A stretch of DNA of 64,000 bases from JAGQKC01 sp965223675. Its GTDB lineage: Bacteria; Nitrospirota; Nitrospiria; Nitrospirales; UBA8639. The translations under genes and the position numbers were made by a program. The stretch is taken from positions 3,286,001 to 3,350,000 of the forward strand of contig OZ245013.1 of NCBI GenBank assembly GCA_965223675.1, in the 5' to 3' direction. The notes under the pieces are model-generated. The model searched no databases. It saw only the letters and a program-made list of their open reading frames with translations, and was not told where the DNA came from. This document shows positions 45,234 to 54,021 of this stretch, piece by piece (within the stretch, counting starts at the first letter, position 1; each line of letters starts with the position of its first letter).

Positions 45234-45908
45234 TTATACGGTAATGGTCTGTCCTGAAGTTCGCATTTGTCGAATCGTACTCGCATAGTCCTTACTACCA
45301 AAAATAGCTGATCCTGAAACCAAGACATCGGCACCCGCTTTAGTAATCGAGCCAGCATTTTGAAGATTGACCCCTCCATCAACCTCTAAAAGTCCAGGCT
45401 TTTTCACTTGATTGAGCAATTCACGAATCCGAGACACTTTCTCGAGGCAAGATGAAATAAATGATTGTCCACCAAAACCTGGATTCACAGTCATCACAAG
45501 AATGAGGTCAACTTCACTCATCACCTGGTCGAGTGTGCTCACTGATGTCGCAGGGTTTAAGGTTACCCCAGCTTTGACATTGTGCTCTTTGATCGACTGA
45601 AGTGTTCGGTGCAGGTGAGGGCAGGTTTCCACATGAACCGTTAAATAGTCAGCGCCAGCTTCTGCAAATTCCTCAATAAAATCATCAGGGTTGGTCATCA
45701 TCAAATGGACGTCTAAGGGAAGCTTGGTTTCCTTCCGAAGCGCTTCCACAATCGGAGGACCGACTGTCAGGTTCGGAACAAAGTGTCCGTCCATCACGTC
45801 AATGTGAATCCAATCTGCTCCAGCGGCTTCGACTTGGCGGACGGCTTCTGCGAGGCGGCCGAAGTCTGCAGAAAGAATGGAGGGAGCAATCAGTGGCATT
45901 GAAGACAT
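45234..45908 (-). CDS. rpe: Ribulose-phosphate 3-epimerase
   Basis: 224-residue TIM barrel interconverting ribulose 5-phosphate and xylulose 5-phosphate. Motifs: IAPSILSADFGRL, DWIHIDVMDGHFVPNLTVGP with the metal-binding His and Asp, LDVHLMMTNPDDFI, VMTVNPGFGGQSFI and LEVDGGVN. It starts 2 bp after the rsmB stop, so the two are probably coupled; rsmB next to rpe is a common pairing. Confidence 0.96.
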   Translation of the reverse strand: MSSMPLIAPSILSADFGRLAEAVRQVEAAGADWIHIDVMDGHFVPNLTVGPPIVEALRKETKLPLDVHLMMTNPDDFIEEFAEAGADYLTVHVETCPHLHRTLQSIKEHNVKAGVTLNPATSVSTLDQVMSEVDLILVMTVNPGFGGQSFISSCLEKVSRIRELLNQVKKPGLLEVDGGVNLQNAGSITKAGADVLVSGSAIFGSKDYASTIRQMRTSGQTITV

Positions 45909-45910
45909 GA

Positions 45911-47344
45911 TTACACGTTCTTTTTAATTAGTCGAGATGCAAAAAACCCATCCATTGCGTGGGGATTGATCGCAGTCATCAAACATCCAGTCTCATCAAT
46001 AAGGGCCTGAGCGGCCAGAGGTAGCCATGGTTCGGCAGAATCCTGAAAAAAGTTCCGATGTCGGTCAAGGAACGTCGCCAACACTTGATGCGTTTCTTCC
46101 ATTTCTGTCGAGCAGGCACTATAGACTAAGACTCCACCGGGTCTCAAGAGCGTACTGACGCGAGCAAGAATTTTCCCTTGAATGTTCTGAGCGTGGTGAA
46201 TCAAATCTGGGTCCTTCAACCATTTGCCTTCAGGATGACGGCGAAGCACACCAAGCCCCGAACAAGGAATGTCTAGTAAAATACGGTCAAATCCTTGGGA
46301 GAAGTTAGAAGGCGTGATGACCTTTGACGCTCTCTTCCCACGAGCAATGGGTGAGTCAGAGATATTTTCTGCCATATCAGCGCAAATGGGTGTGATATTC
46401 GTCAGACCGAGACGCTGAGAATTTGAGGTGAGAAGGCCCAGCCGTTGCGCATTTCGATCCGTGGCCACGATGTGTCCTTTGTTGAACATGAGTTGACTGA
46501 TATGAGTTGTCTTTCCACCTGGAGCCGCGCAGGCATCTAAGACGCGATGGTTGGGGGTGACGTCTAATAATAATGGAATGAGTTGTGCCGCTTCATCTTC
46601 AACGTAACACCATCCCTCCTGTAACGGACGAAGGTCACTCAACTTCCCACATTTTTCCAGGACCAGTCCGACCGGACTGACTGTGGTTTCTTTGACTTCA
46701 TAACCTTCTGATTGGAGTCGGACTGCGAGCTGTTCCCGAGTGCAGCGAAGGGTGTTGGTTCGCAGCGTCAGTGGCGGGATCTGAAGCGTGGCTTGGCATA
46801 GGGCTTGTGTTTTCTCAGGTCCCCAGACAGCCAGCCATCGTTGGACCAACCAATGAGGACAGGAATATCGAATAGAGAAAGCCGAAATAGGGTCTTCCGA
46901 TGGGTCAGGCCATGATGGCACAGGCTGACGAAGCAAATTCCGAAGAACAGCGTTCACCAGACCACTCCAATTCCGACCTCTGATCGTCTTAGCCAATTTC
47001 ACAGATTCGTTCACGGCCGCGGATTGTGGAATTCTGTCCAGATACAGTAGTTGGTAGGCACCTAATCGGAGGATCATGGCAACGGTGAGAGGCAGCTGCG
47101 ACATGGAACGTTCGGTCAATTGGTTAAGGCGCCAGTCTAAAGTTTCTCGATGCCGCAAGACTCCATACACAAGCTCAAAAATCAGTCCTTTGTCCAATGA
47201 ACGAACCTTTGTTCTTGCCAGTAGAGAGTCGACAACGTCATCGGCAAATGGTTGTTGACGGTGAATTTTTATGAGAATGGTTAACGCCGCGGAGCGAGCT
47301 CTTACCTGATGTTTAGATGGAAATTTCGTACCAGGCGAACTCAT
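45911..47344 (-). CDS. rsmB: 16S rRNA (cytosine-C5) methyltransferase RsmB (Sun)
   Basis: 477 residues. The N-terminal NusB-like domain (ARSAALTILIKIHRQQPFAD, then LRHRETLDWRLNQL) is followed by the SAM-dependent methyltransferase domain. That domain shows motif I LDACAAPGGKTTHISQL, motif IV DIPCSGLGVLRRHPEGKW with one catalytic cysteine, and motif VI VYSACSTEMEE with the other. It methylates C967-type sites of 16S rRNA. It opens the rsmB-rpe-pheS-pheT operon. Confidence 0.95.
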   Translation of the reverse strand: MSSPGTKFPSKHQVRARSAALTILIKIHRQQPFADDVVDSLLARTKVRSLDKGLIFELVYGVLRHRETLDWRLNQLTERSMSQLPLTVAMILRLGAYQLLYLDRIPQSAAVNESVKLAKTIRGRNWSGLVNAVLRNLLRQPVPSWPDPSEDPISAFSIRYSCPHWLVQRWLAVWGPEKTQALCQATLQIPPLTLRTNTLRCTREQLAVRLQSEGYEVKETTVSPVGLVLEKCGKLSDLRPLQEGWCYVEDEAAQLIPLLLDVTPNHRVLDACAAPGGKTTHISQLMFNKGHIVATDRNAQRLGLLTSNSQRLGLTNITPICADMAENISDSPIARGKRASKVITPSNFSQGFDRILLDIPCSGLGVLRRHPEGKWLKDPDLIHHAQNIQGKILARVSTLLRPGGVLVYSACSTEMEETHQVLATFLDRHRNFFQDSAEPWLPLAAQALIDETGCLMTAINPHAMDGFFASRLIKKNV

Positions 47345-47432
47345 GATTTAGAGAACTTTTTGATAGGAAAGAGGCTCTTCAAGGGAAATATTATGAGGCA
47401 TGAGGAAAGACAATAGAAGGAAACGTCAACGA

Positions 47433-48464
47433 TCAACTAGTCGGGTTGGCAAGTCGAGCGGCTAACCTAATCGCTTCTATTAAGCTCGTGGGATCTGCTT
47501 TCCCTTTTCCGACAATATCATAGGCGGTCCCATGGTCAACAGATGTGCGAATCAAGGGAAGCCCGACGGTCACGTTGACACAATGGCCAAATGCGACGGT
47601 TTTCAAAGCGACTAGGCCCTGATCATGATACATGGCAACGACGCCATCAAAATCTCCCTGAACCGCTTTGCCAAAGAGCGTATCTGCAGGATGTGGCCCA
47701 CTACAATGAATGCCTGATGATCGAGCCCGTTTCACTGCCGGGGCGATGGCACGTACCTCTTCTTGTCCAAATAGACCTTCCTCTCCAGCATGAGGATTGA
47801 ATCCAGCGATGCCGATATGAGGTCTTCTGATATGAAACAAATTCCGGAGCCCAGAGTCGGCTAGACGGATGGCTCCAAGTACCTTGGTGGTTGTGATGTG
47901 TCGAGAAAGTTCTCGAATAGGGACATGTGTTGTGACAAACATGATCCTAAGAGGGCCCCCAAGGATCATCATCCCAAATTTTTTAGTTCGAGTTAGTGCC
48001 GCTAACATTTCTGTATGTCCGGGATATGAATAACCGGCAAGATGAATGGCTTTTTTATTGATGGGTGCCGTCACGATTCCGGCAACACAGCCTATTTGTG
48101 CCAAGTGAACGGCTTTCTGAATACATCGAACTGAGGCGTCCCCAGATACTGCACTGACCTGTCCCTGACGAAAGCGACCTAAAGGCTTTTCAAACGGATC
48201 GAGCACCGGGAGTCGACTCGGTCCACATTTACTCCTTCCTCCATTATGCGTATGTGCCTCCACTGGGCAAATTTTGGCAGGGATTCGAAAGGCCCGAACA
48301 GTTCGCTGCATAATTGCGTGCGAACCAATCACCACGGGGGAACAGATTTTCCAAACTTTTGGCTGAACTAATGCTTTAACGATGATTTCTGGCCCGATGC
48401 CGGCAGGATCTCCCATCGTGATCGCTAAATAGGGGCGAGTATGAGATTGATTGAGTGTGGACAT
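47433..48464 (-). CDS. pdxA: 4-hydroxythreonine-4-phosphate dehydrogenase
   Basis: 343 residues. PdxA oxidises 4-phospho-hydroxythreonine in the DXP-dependent pyridoxal phosphate pathway. It shows LAITMGDPAGIGPEIIVKAL at the start, metal-binding TAPINKKAIHLAGYSYPGHT, FVTTHVPIRELSRHIT, AGFNPHAGEEGLFGQEE, and MYHDQGLVALKTVAFG near the end. It lies between larC and rsmB on the same strand with short spacers. Confidence 0.95.
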   Translation of the reverse strand: MSTLNQSHTRPYLAITMGDPAGIGPEIIVKALVQPKVWKICSPVVIGSHAIMQRTVRAFRIPAKICPVEAHTHNGGRSKCGPSRLPVLDPFEKPLGRFRQGQVSAVSGDASVRCIQKAVHLAQIGCVAGIVTAPINKKAIHLAGYSYPGHTEMLAALTRTKKFGMMILGGPLRIMFVTTHVPIRELSRHITTTKVLGAIRLADSGLRNLFHIRRPHIGIAGFNPHAGEEGLFGQEEVRAIAPAVKRARSSGIHCSGPHPADTLFGKAVQGDFDGVVAMYHDQGLVALKTVAFGHCVNVTVGLPLIRTSVDHGTAYDIVGKGKADPTSLIEAIRLAARLANPTS

Positions 48465-48541
48465 GTTTTAGACAATGGTGATTTCTAAACGCAAAAATTA
48501 AGATTAGATAGTGTTGTTGCGCCGAAGATTTTGTTGACTTT

Positions 48542-49753
48542 TCAGCGTGATTTCTTCTGTTGTCTCTTTGTTCTTTGATTCGCATTCTTATAGAGATGGA
48601 AAACTTCTTCAATAATTTCTCGAACAGGCCGTCCAGCTTTTTTTGCGATTGCTTGGCAGTCTCGAAACTCAGGCATCATTTTCTGTTGACCATTGCCAAG
48701 GTCGGCAATCTTTATTCGCACAATCCCCTCAGACAATTTCACCTTCTCCATTCTTCGTGGAAGGATACATCGAGTGATATCGTAGATCCGCACGCCGAGA
48801 GTCGTGGTCTCCTGAAACAACGTTTTGATTATGTCCTCACGAGCACTCACATTCGTTAAAACTGTGAGAATGATTCCTGGCCGGCTGCGTTTCATGATGA
48901 TCGGGGTTAAGGTGACATCGAGCGCGCCAGCGTCAAACAGTCGTTCCATGACAAACTCATAGGCCTGAGGATTGAGATCATCCAATGTGGTACAGATCTC
49001 AATCGTGGGGTCTAGATCTTGTAGGTCCGAGGGAGCTGTATGGCACAAAAATACTCGAAGAACATTTGCCCAACCTTTGGGATTTGCCGTTCCGGCTCCG
49101 TAACCAATGCGGGTAGGGTTCATAGTAGGCAAGGAGTGAAAGTCTTGAGTCAGTGATGTCAGAAGTGCCATACCAGTGGGAGTGGTGAGCTCAAGAGCTG
49201 GCCCAGAACTGAAGATTGGAATACCCAATGCGAGTTGAGCGACGGCCGGTCCGGGGACCGGCAATGTACCATGTGCTGTCTGAATGGTACCGGAACCAAC
49301 ATTGATAGGAGTAGCTGAGACTGATGTGATGTCTAAATGATGAATTCCAAGAAACGTTCCGACAATATCAACCAAGGAGTCGATCACGCCTACTTCATGG
49401 AAATGAACTTTCGATTGGGGTAAGCCGTGAACCGCTCCTTCAGCATCTGCCAAGCGTTGAAATACCTCCAAGGAACGTTTTTTTACGACTGGCTGAAGTT
49501 GACTTTGTTTGAGAATTCGTCGAATCGTCGGAAGCGAAAGCGACTTTTCGAATCCACCACGAATGATGACATCAACTTTGGTGGTACTAACCGACCCGCG
49601 ATGCACTTTTTGAGCTTTGAGTTGATAGCCACCTACCTTGAGCTTCTGTAATTCTTTCTTTAGCGAGGCTAAGGGGACTCCAGCATCAACAATTGCGCCA
49701 AGGCACATATCGCCACTAATACCGGAAAAGCAATCAAAGTGCAGATGAGACAT
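48542..49753 (-). CDS. larC: Nickel pincer cofactor biosynthesis protein LarC
   Basis: 403 residues. LarC is a CTP-dependent nickel insertase for the pincer nucleotide cofactor of lactate racemase and related enzymes. It begins HLHFDCFSGISGDMCLGAIV, has VHFHEVGVIDSLVDIVGTFL and LTTPTGMALLTSL in the middle, and CTTLDDLNPQAYEFVMERLF in the second half. The basic C-terminus (KNANQRTKRQQKKS) is normal. In some bacteria LarC is made by frameshifting from two ORFs; here it is one uninterrupted frame. LarB lies about 0.9 kb away; LarA and LarE are not in the window. Confidence 0.93.
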   Translation of the reverse strand: MSHLHFDCFSGISGDMCLGAIVDAGVPLASLKKELQKLKVGGYQLKAQKVHRGSVSTTKVDVIIRGGFEKSLSLPTIRRILKQSQLQPVVKKRSLEVFQRLADAEGAVHGLPQSKVHFHEVGVIDSLVDIVGTFLGIHHLDITSVSATPINVGSGTIQTAHGTLPVPGPAVAQLALGIPIFSSGPALELTTPTGMALLTSLTQDFHSLPTMNPTRIGYGAGTANPKGWANVLRVFLCHTAPSDLQDLDPTIEICTTLDDLNPQAYEFVMERLFDAGALDVTLTPIIMKRSRPGIILTVLTNVSAREDIIKTLFQETTTLGVRIYDITRCILPRRMEKVKLSEGIVRIKIADLGNGQQKMMPEFRDCQAIAKKAGRPVREIIEEVFHLYKNANQRTKRQQKKSR

Positions 49754-49907
49754 GACTTTCCTTACCGCTTACCAGGCGAGTCGTCATCATAGCAGAAGCT
49801 GAACGATTCATACATTCTCTCCTTATGAAAAACTGCCTCATTTGACGGATGGAGAAGGCTGTGGTATTCGACCTGTAGAGGGAAAATTTAGGTCACGCTA
49901 GTTCTTC

Positions 49908-50678
49908 ATGAGGTTTTTCTTGCTTGAATCAGTCGGAAAACATCGTCACCGCATTTCCCGAATAAGCTTGGTTGTCCTTGGCGTGTGGTGCTGCATGGGG
50001 TTAATGATTGAATCAATCGCCGAGGCCAAAAAAAGACGTGCGCGTTCTTCTTCAGGACTGCAAATTTTTCAAGTCACAACTTCGCCGACGCCGTTTGAGA
50101 TTGGCAACGGAAAATTAACCTTTTCGACTATCGTAAAAGTGCCAAAAAATTTGAATGGGTTTGACATATTGGAAGTGACAGCTCTCATTACTTCTCCCAC
50201 TCAGCGATCAATGAAATTTCTTTCGAAACGAGTACCGTTAGATTCAAATACTCTTGCTCAGAGGGGCCCTCATCTTTCTACTGTTTTGATTTGGGATGGC
50301 AAAAACCAATCGCAGATGTTCGTCGAGCCTGGGACCTATCAGTACGAAGTGCGCGCAAAGCTCATGGCAGAAAAAAGTGCCGGCATCTTAACGCGAATGG
50401 TGTCACGGCGTTCTCGCGGAACTTTAGAAGTCATAACGTATAATATTCCAGAGCCGCCTCTTGCTGTTGAAAAACTTCAACCGACTTCAGAGCCAAGTGT
50501 CGAAGCACCACAAAGTAGTAGAGGAGAAACTGTTCCAGAAGAGTCAGTAGAGGCCGCTGCTGATGAGGTTGAAATGTTACCCGATGAATCAACGAGCCAT
50601 CCCGTGCCGGAACTAGACACGGACGAAGCTATAACGAGCGAGGAAGAGAAGACCTTGCCGATTCCCCAAGAGAATTAA
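49908..50678 (+). CDS. Secreted hypothetical protein with beta-sandwich and acidic tail
   Basis: 256 residues. A signal segment (ISLVVLGVWCCMGLMIESIA, about 20-39) is followed by a region that looks like an immunoglobulin/FlgD-type beta sandwich (LTFSTIVKVPKNLNGFDILE, VLIWDGKNQSQMFVEPGTYQ). A long E/P/S-rich low-complexity tail runs from about residue 185. I do not recognise a family. Its 3' end overlaps larB by 50 bp convergently, and that overlap falls in the low-complexity tail. Confidence 0.65.
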   Translation: MRFFLLESVGKHRHRISRISLVVLGVWCCMGLMIESIAEAKKRRARSSSGLQIFQVTTSPTPFEIGNGKLTFSTIVKVPKNLNGFDILEVTALITSPTQRSMKFLSKRVPLDSNTLAQRGPHLSTVLIWDGKNQSQMFVEPGTYQYEVRAKLMAEKSAGILTRMVSRRSRGTLEVITYNIPEPPLAVEKLQPTSEPSVEAPQSSRGETVPEESVEAAADEVEMLPDESTSHPVPELDTDEAITSEEEKTLPIPQEN

Positions 50679-51411
50679 TACGGTGAGCAAGGCATCCTGC
50701 CCCAAAACCATTATCAATATTCATCACCCCGATTCCACTTGAACAGGCATTCAGCATCGTTAATAGTGCAGAAAGTCCACCAAAACTTGTTCCATACCCT
50801 TGGCTTGTCGGAACGGCGATAATCGGCCGATCGACTAACCCACCTATCACGCTGGGTAAGACGCCGTCCATCCCTGCTATCACCACTAACACTCGCGCCT
50901 GATGTAAGATTTCTTGTCGGTCTAAGAGACGATGGAGGCCCGCCACTCCGACATCAAAAAGGGTCTGGACATGGCTACCCATTATTTCTGAGGTGATACG
51001 GGCTTCTTCAGCCACCGGAATGTCTGAGGTGCCGGCCGTCACGATCACAATGTTCCCGAGTCGAACTTTCTGGGATTTCTGCATGGAAACCATTCGTGCT
51101 TCCTTGTGATACACCGCCTTGGGAATGGCTTGGAGCAAAGCTTTGGCAATATCTGGTTGAACACGGGTTGCGAGTAAGGAACTCCCTTTCTTGAGTAATT
51201 TTTTGGCAATGTTGGTGACTTGCGTTTTGGTCTTTCCCTCGCAAAAAATGACTTCCGGGAATCCTTGCCGAATAGCTCGATGATGGTCAATTGAGGCAAA
51301 TCCAATATCTTCATAAGGCAATGAACGAAGTTGTTGGAGTGCGGCATCGACAGACACGGTTTTTGAACGCACTTGTTGAAGAAGTTTCTTAACCTGATCG
51401 TTATCCATCAT
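50629..51411 (-). CDS. larB: Nickel pincer cofactor biosynthesis protein LarB
   Basis: 260 residues. LarB is a PurE-like carboxylase/hydrolase acting on nicotinic acid adenine dinucleotide, the first step of the pincer cofactor. The PurE-like core is visible as GNIVIVTAGTSDIPVAEEAR, FDVGVAGLHRLLDR, VVIAGMDGVLPSVIGGLVDR and IAVPTSQGYGTSFGGLSALL, followed by the conserved NIDNGFGAGCLAHRI. Its start overlaps the gpsA stop by about 10 bp, so it is coupled to gpsA rather than to larC. Confidence 0.93.
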   Translation of the reverse strand: MMDNDQVKKLLQQVRSKTVSVDAALQQLRSLPYEDIGFASIDHHRAIRQGFPEVIFCEGKTKTQVTNIAKKLLKKGSSLLATRVQPDIAKALLQAIPKAVYHKEARMVSMQKSQKVRLGNIVIVTAGTSDIPVAEEARITSEIMGSHVQTLFDVGVAGLHRLLDRQEILHQARVLVVIAGMDGVLPSVIGGLVDRPIIAVPTSQGYGTSFGGLSALLTMLNACSSGIGVMNIDNGFGAGCLAHRINSLGESARSSLPRSL

Positions 51412-52483
51412 ATGTTATCGGAACGTTACGATTGTCTGATGAGACCGCTGATGCTTTTGGGTCGGCTTCATCTTTTGGGGATCTGTTCATCAGGGTTGTG
51501 ACGGCTTCTTGTGGATTCATGCCGTTAAATAGTACATCATATATTCCTTGAACAATAGGCATTTCGACGTTGTGTCTCTTTGCCAACCCCGCAGCGGCAC
51601 GAGTGGTGCGAATGCCCTCAGCAACCGTCGATGTTTGCGAACAAATGTCATCGAGTGACGAACCTTGCCCAAGTTTTTTCCCAACGGAATAGTTTCGACT
51701 TAATGAGCCTGTACAGGTAAGCACAAGATCCCCCAATCCTGAAAGCCCATACAGAGTAGAAATATTCGCACCCATCGCTACTCCTAAACGTGTCATCTCC
51801 GCGAGGCCTCGGGTTATCAACGCTGCTCGGGTATTGAACCCTAATTCCAGGCCATCCACAATGCCAGAAGCAATAGCCATGACGTTTTTTAAGGCCCCAC
51901 CAACTTGTGCGCCTATGATGTCATAGCCTGCATACACTCGAAACTGAGGGGTCATAAAGACTTGCTGCAAGTTTGTCACCAGATTGGCAGCATCTCCGGC
52001 AAGTAAAATAGTCGTAGGTTTCTCCTGACAGACTTCAAGGGCGAAACTAGGTCCAGAGAGTATGGTGAGAGGTGAAGGCCATGATGAAGGAAGTACGGTA
52101 CTGATTACGTCGGACATCAGGCGAAATGATTCTTCTTCTATTCCTTTTGTCGCAATGGTAATCGGCACAGGATGCATTAAATAAGGCTGCATCTGTGATG
52201 CAATAGTCTGCATGGTGTGGGAAGGAACCGCCAACACAACGAGATCTGTGTTGGTGAGAGCATCGGACAGCATATGCGTTGCGTGTAACGATTGGGGGAG
52301 AAGAACGCTTGGGAGGTACAGTGTATTGCGGTGTGTTGATTCTATGGCTTCAACCACTTCACGCTCATAGGCCCAGAGTCGAACGTCAAATCCCTTGGTT
52401 GCTAGGAGACGGGCAAGAGCGGTTCCCCAGGCTCCTGCGCCAATGACAGAGATCGAATGGACTTCTTGAAAGGCCATAGTCAT
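51401..52483 (-). CDS. gpsA: Glycerol-3-phosphate dehydrogenase [NAD(P)+]
   Basis: 360 residues. GpsA makes sn-glycerol 3-phosphate for phospholipids. It has the N-terminal Rossmann motif ISVIGAGAWGTALARLLA at about 10-27, the substrate site LSGPSFALEVCQEKPT, GGALKNVMAIASGIVDGLEL with the catalytic lysine, and TRGLAEMTRLGVAMGA plus SGLGDLVLTCTGSLSRNY in the C-terminal helical domain. It heads a gpsA-larB pair. An ATG two codons in is an alternative start. Confidence 0.96.
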   Translation of the reverse strand: MTMAFQEVHSISVIGAGAWGTALARLLATKGFDVRLWAYEREVVEAIESTHRNTLYLPSVLLPQSLHATHMLSDALTNTDLVVLAVPSHTMQTIASQMQPYLMHPVPITIATKGIEEESFRLMSDVISTVLPSSWPSPLTILSGPSFALEVCQEKPTTILLAGDAANLVTNLQQVFMTPQFRVYAGYDIIGAQVGGALKNVMAIASGIVDGLELGFNTRAALITRGLAEMTRLGVAMGANISTLYGLSGLGDLVLTCTGSLSRNYSVGKKLGQGSSLDDICSQTSTVAEGIRTTRAAAGLAKRHNVEMPIVQGIYDVLFNGMNPQEAVTTLMNRSPKDEADPKASAVSSDNRNVPITYDG

Positions 52484-52602
52484 TGAGAATACAGTAGAAA
52501 CGATAAGATTCTAAGATTTTTGAGATTCACTTTAAACTCGTCTGATGGGCTTTTCAACTGTTCTCTTTGGTCCATGATAGTGTCGGTTATGTGAGGTGAG
52601 CT

Positions 52603-52947
52603 GTGAATGAGAGAAAGACCTGTCCTTCTTGCGGTTATGGTCTTCCCACCGGTAGCCGTTATTGTCTCAAGTGCAGAACGCGTGTGGATGACGAGGCACA
52701 AGAAAAGCGGGCCGGAGAAACCTTAAACATCCGTATCCTGTACATGATGGTTGGGTTACTCATCCTCGCTGTGCTTTTTCCTCCTTGGGAAGCTGCGCCA
52801 GGGGAACCTCCACAATTTTTAGGGCTAAGATTTATCCTATCCCCTCCCCGCGAAGGGGCTATTGTGAGTCGGATGTTACAAACCATTCAACTTGTGACCA
52901 TTGCTGTTGGCGGAATGTATTGTTCCTGGTTGTTTCGCTCAAAATAA
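52603..52947 (+). CDS. Small zinc-ribbon membrane protein
   Basis: 114 residues. The N-terminus is a zinc ribbon, CPSCGYGLPTGSRYCLKCRT (four cysteines as CxxC...CxxC). Two membrane helices follow at about 43-60 (LYMMVGLLILAVLFPPW) and near the C-terminus (TIQLVTIAVGGMYCSWLF). Start is GTG. Function unknown. It lies divergently from gpsA. Confidence 0.75.
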   Translation: MNERKTCPSCGYGLPTGSRYCLKCRTRVDDEAQEKRAGETLNIRILYMMVGLLILAVLFPPWEAAPGEPPQFLGLRFILSPPREGAIVSRMLQTIQLVTIAVGGMYCSWLFRSK

Positions 52948-52989
52948 CGAAAGAGCCATTGCCTGACGAGAACTCGACGGTCTAGATCT

Positions 52990-53970
52990 TTATGACCCTT
53001 GACCTTGAAGACATTTCTGTGCCTCATCGGAATGAGGATGTCCCTGTTCAGAATCTTGTTTGATTTCAGCAAGATATTCGACCATGTATAGAAGTTCTTC
53101 TGGCTTAATGCGATTGCCATAGTACCGTGATGGAAGAGTGTGTTGTGAATACCTGGGATTATCAGAGACGACATAAAGATCATGATCCAGGATTGACTCA
53201 ACGATATAGTCGCTTGGCGACGTAGCAAATCCTTGATATGCGGGCTCGCTTAATCGCATTGAGGCTTTCTCTTTCATGTACAAGGGTGGCCCTAGTTTTC
53301 CGGTAGCTCCAGGAATGCCAGGGATGATGTGACATCCAGTGCAGGCATGTCGAAGAAACAGGTGTTTCCCAGGACTTTCAGCTTCCTTCGCGTTCTCCGT
53401 ATCACGGGTGATGTAGCGCCATTCTTCTTTTGAAAGGATATTTTTGTAAGTCGATCGAATGGTTCGCGGAGATGGAGGAGTTTCACCTTCGTGGACATAG
53501 ATCCATGTATCCACGGCTACAAGTTCCTCGAGGGTGAGGTTGATTGGTGGTAGATGTACCTTGGGCATTGGTGACTCACAACTCCGGCTACCCGTAAACC
53601 CCCAGCCTGCAGCGATGTAGCAACTTGGACAGACGTGAGATTCAGCCAGATATTCGATGGGCGTGGATTGGTTCCTTTGGCGAGTCGTAATTCCCCATAA
53701 GTTTGGGGCTCGCTTGTCAGGTTGTTCGGGCTGAAAGGCATGACAGATTGAACACTGGGCCTTTCCGATATTGACGGTTTTTCCACCTTCCCCTCGTTCA
53801 CCGAATATTAAAAATTTCCCTCTTTCTGCTAAATGCAGGGTTGTCGTGTCATCCATGGAAGGTGATCCGTTGGTATGCGGCTTCCACTGATAGCAACTTG
53901 AGGTTGTGACGACAAAGAAGACCAATACCCCCAAAAATCTCACCGCTGTTTCAGATGAAAGATAGTCCAT
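52990..53970 (-). CDS. Multi-haem-type c cytochrome lipoprotein
   Basis: 326 residues. The N-terminus VLVFFVVTTSSCYQW has a lipobox-like Cys26. Covalent haem motifs are CSICH at 73-77 and CTGCH at 210-214. A third element, CPSCY at 114-118, looks like a haem motif that has lost its histidine. Candidate methionine ligands lie in ESPMPKVHLPPINLT (Met135). The two cytochrome c domains suggest a membrane-anchored periplasmic electron carrier. No oxidase genes are adjacent. Confidence 0.85.
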   Translation of the reverse strand: MDYLSSETAVRFLGVLVFFVVTTSSCYQWKPHTNGSPSMDDTTTLHLAERGKFLIFGERGEGGKTVNIGKAQCSICHAFQPEQPDKRAPNLWGITTRQRNQSTPIEYLAESHVCPSCYIAAGWGFTGSRSCESPMPKVHLPPINLTLEELVAVDTWIYVHEGETPPSPRTIRSTYKNILSKEEWRYITRDTENAKEAESPGKHLFLRHACTGCHIIPGIPGATGKLGPPLYMKEKASMRLSEPAYQGFATSPSDYIVESILDHDLYVVSDNPRYSQHTLPSRYYGNRIKPEELLYMVEYLAEIKQDSEQGHPHSDEAQKCLQGQGS

Positions 53971-54021
53971 ATTTCGATATGGTATTCCACCCGGTTCTGA
54001 GTTTAGAGGAGCATTGTATTG

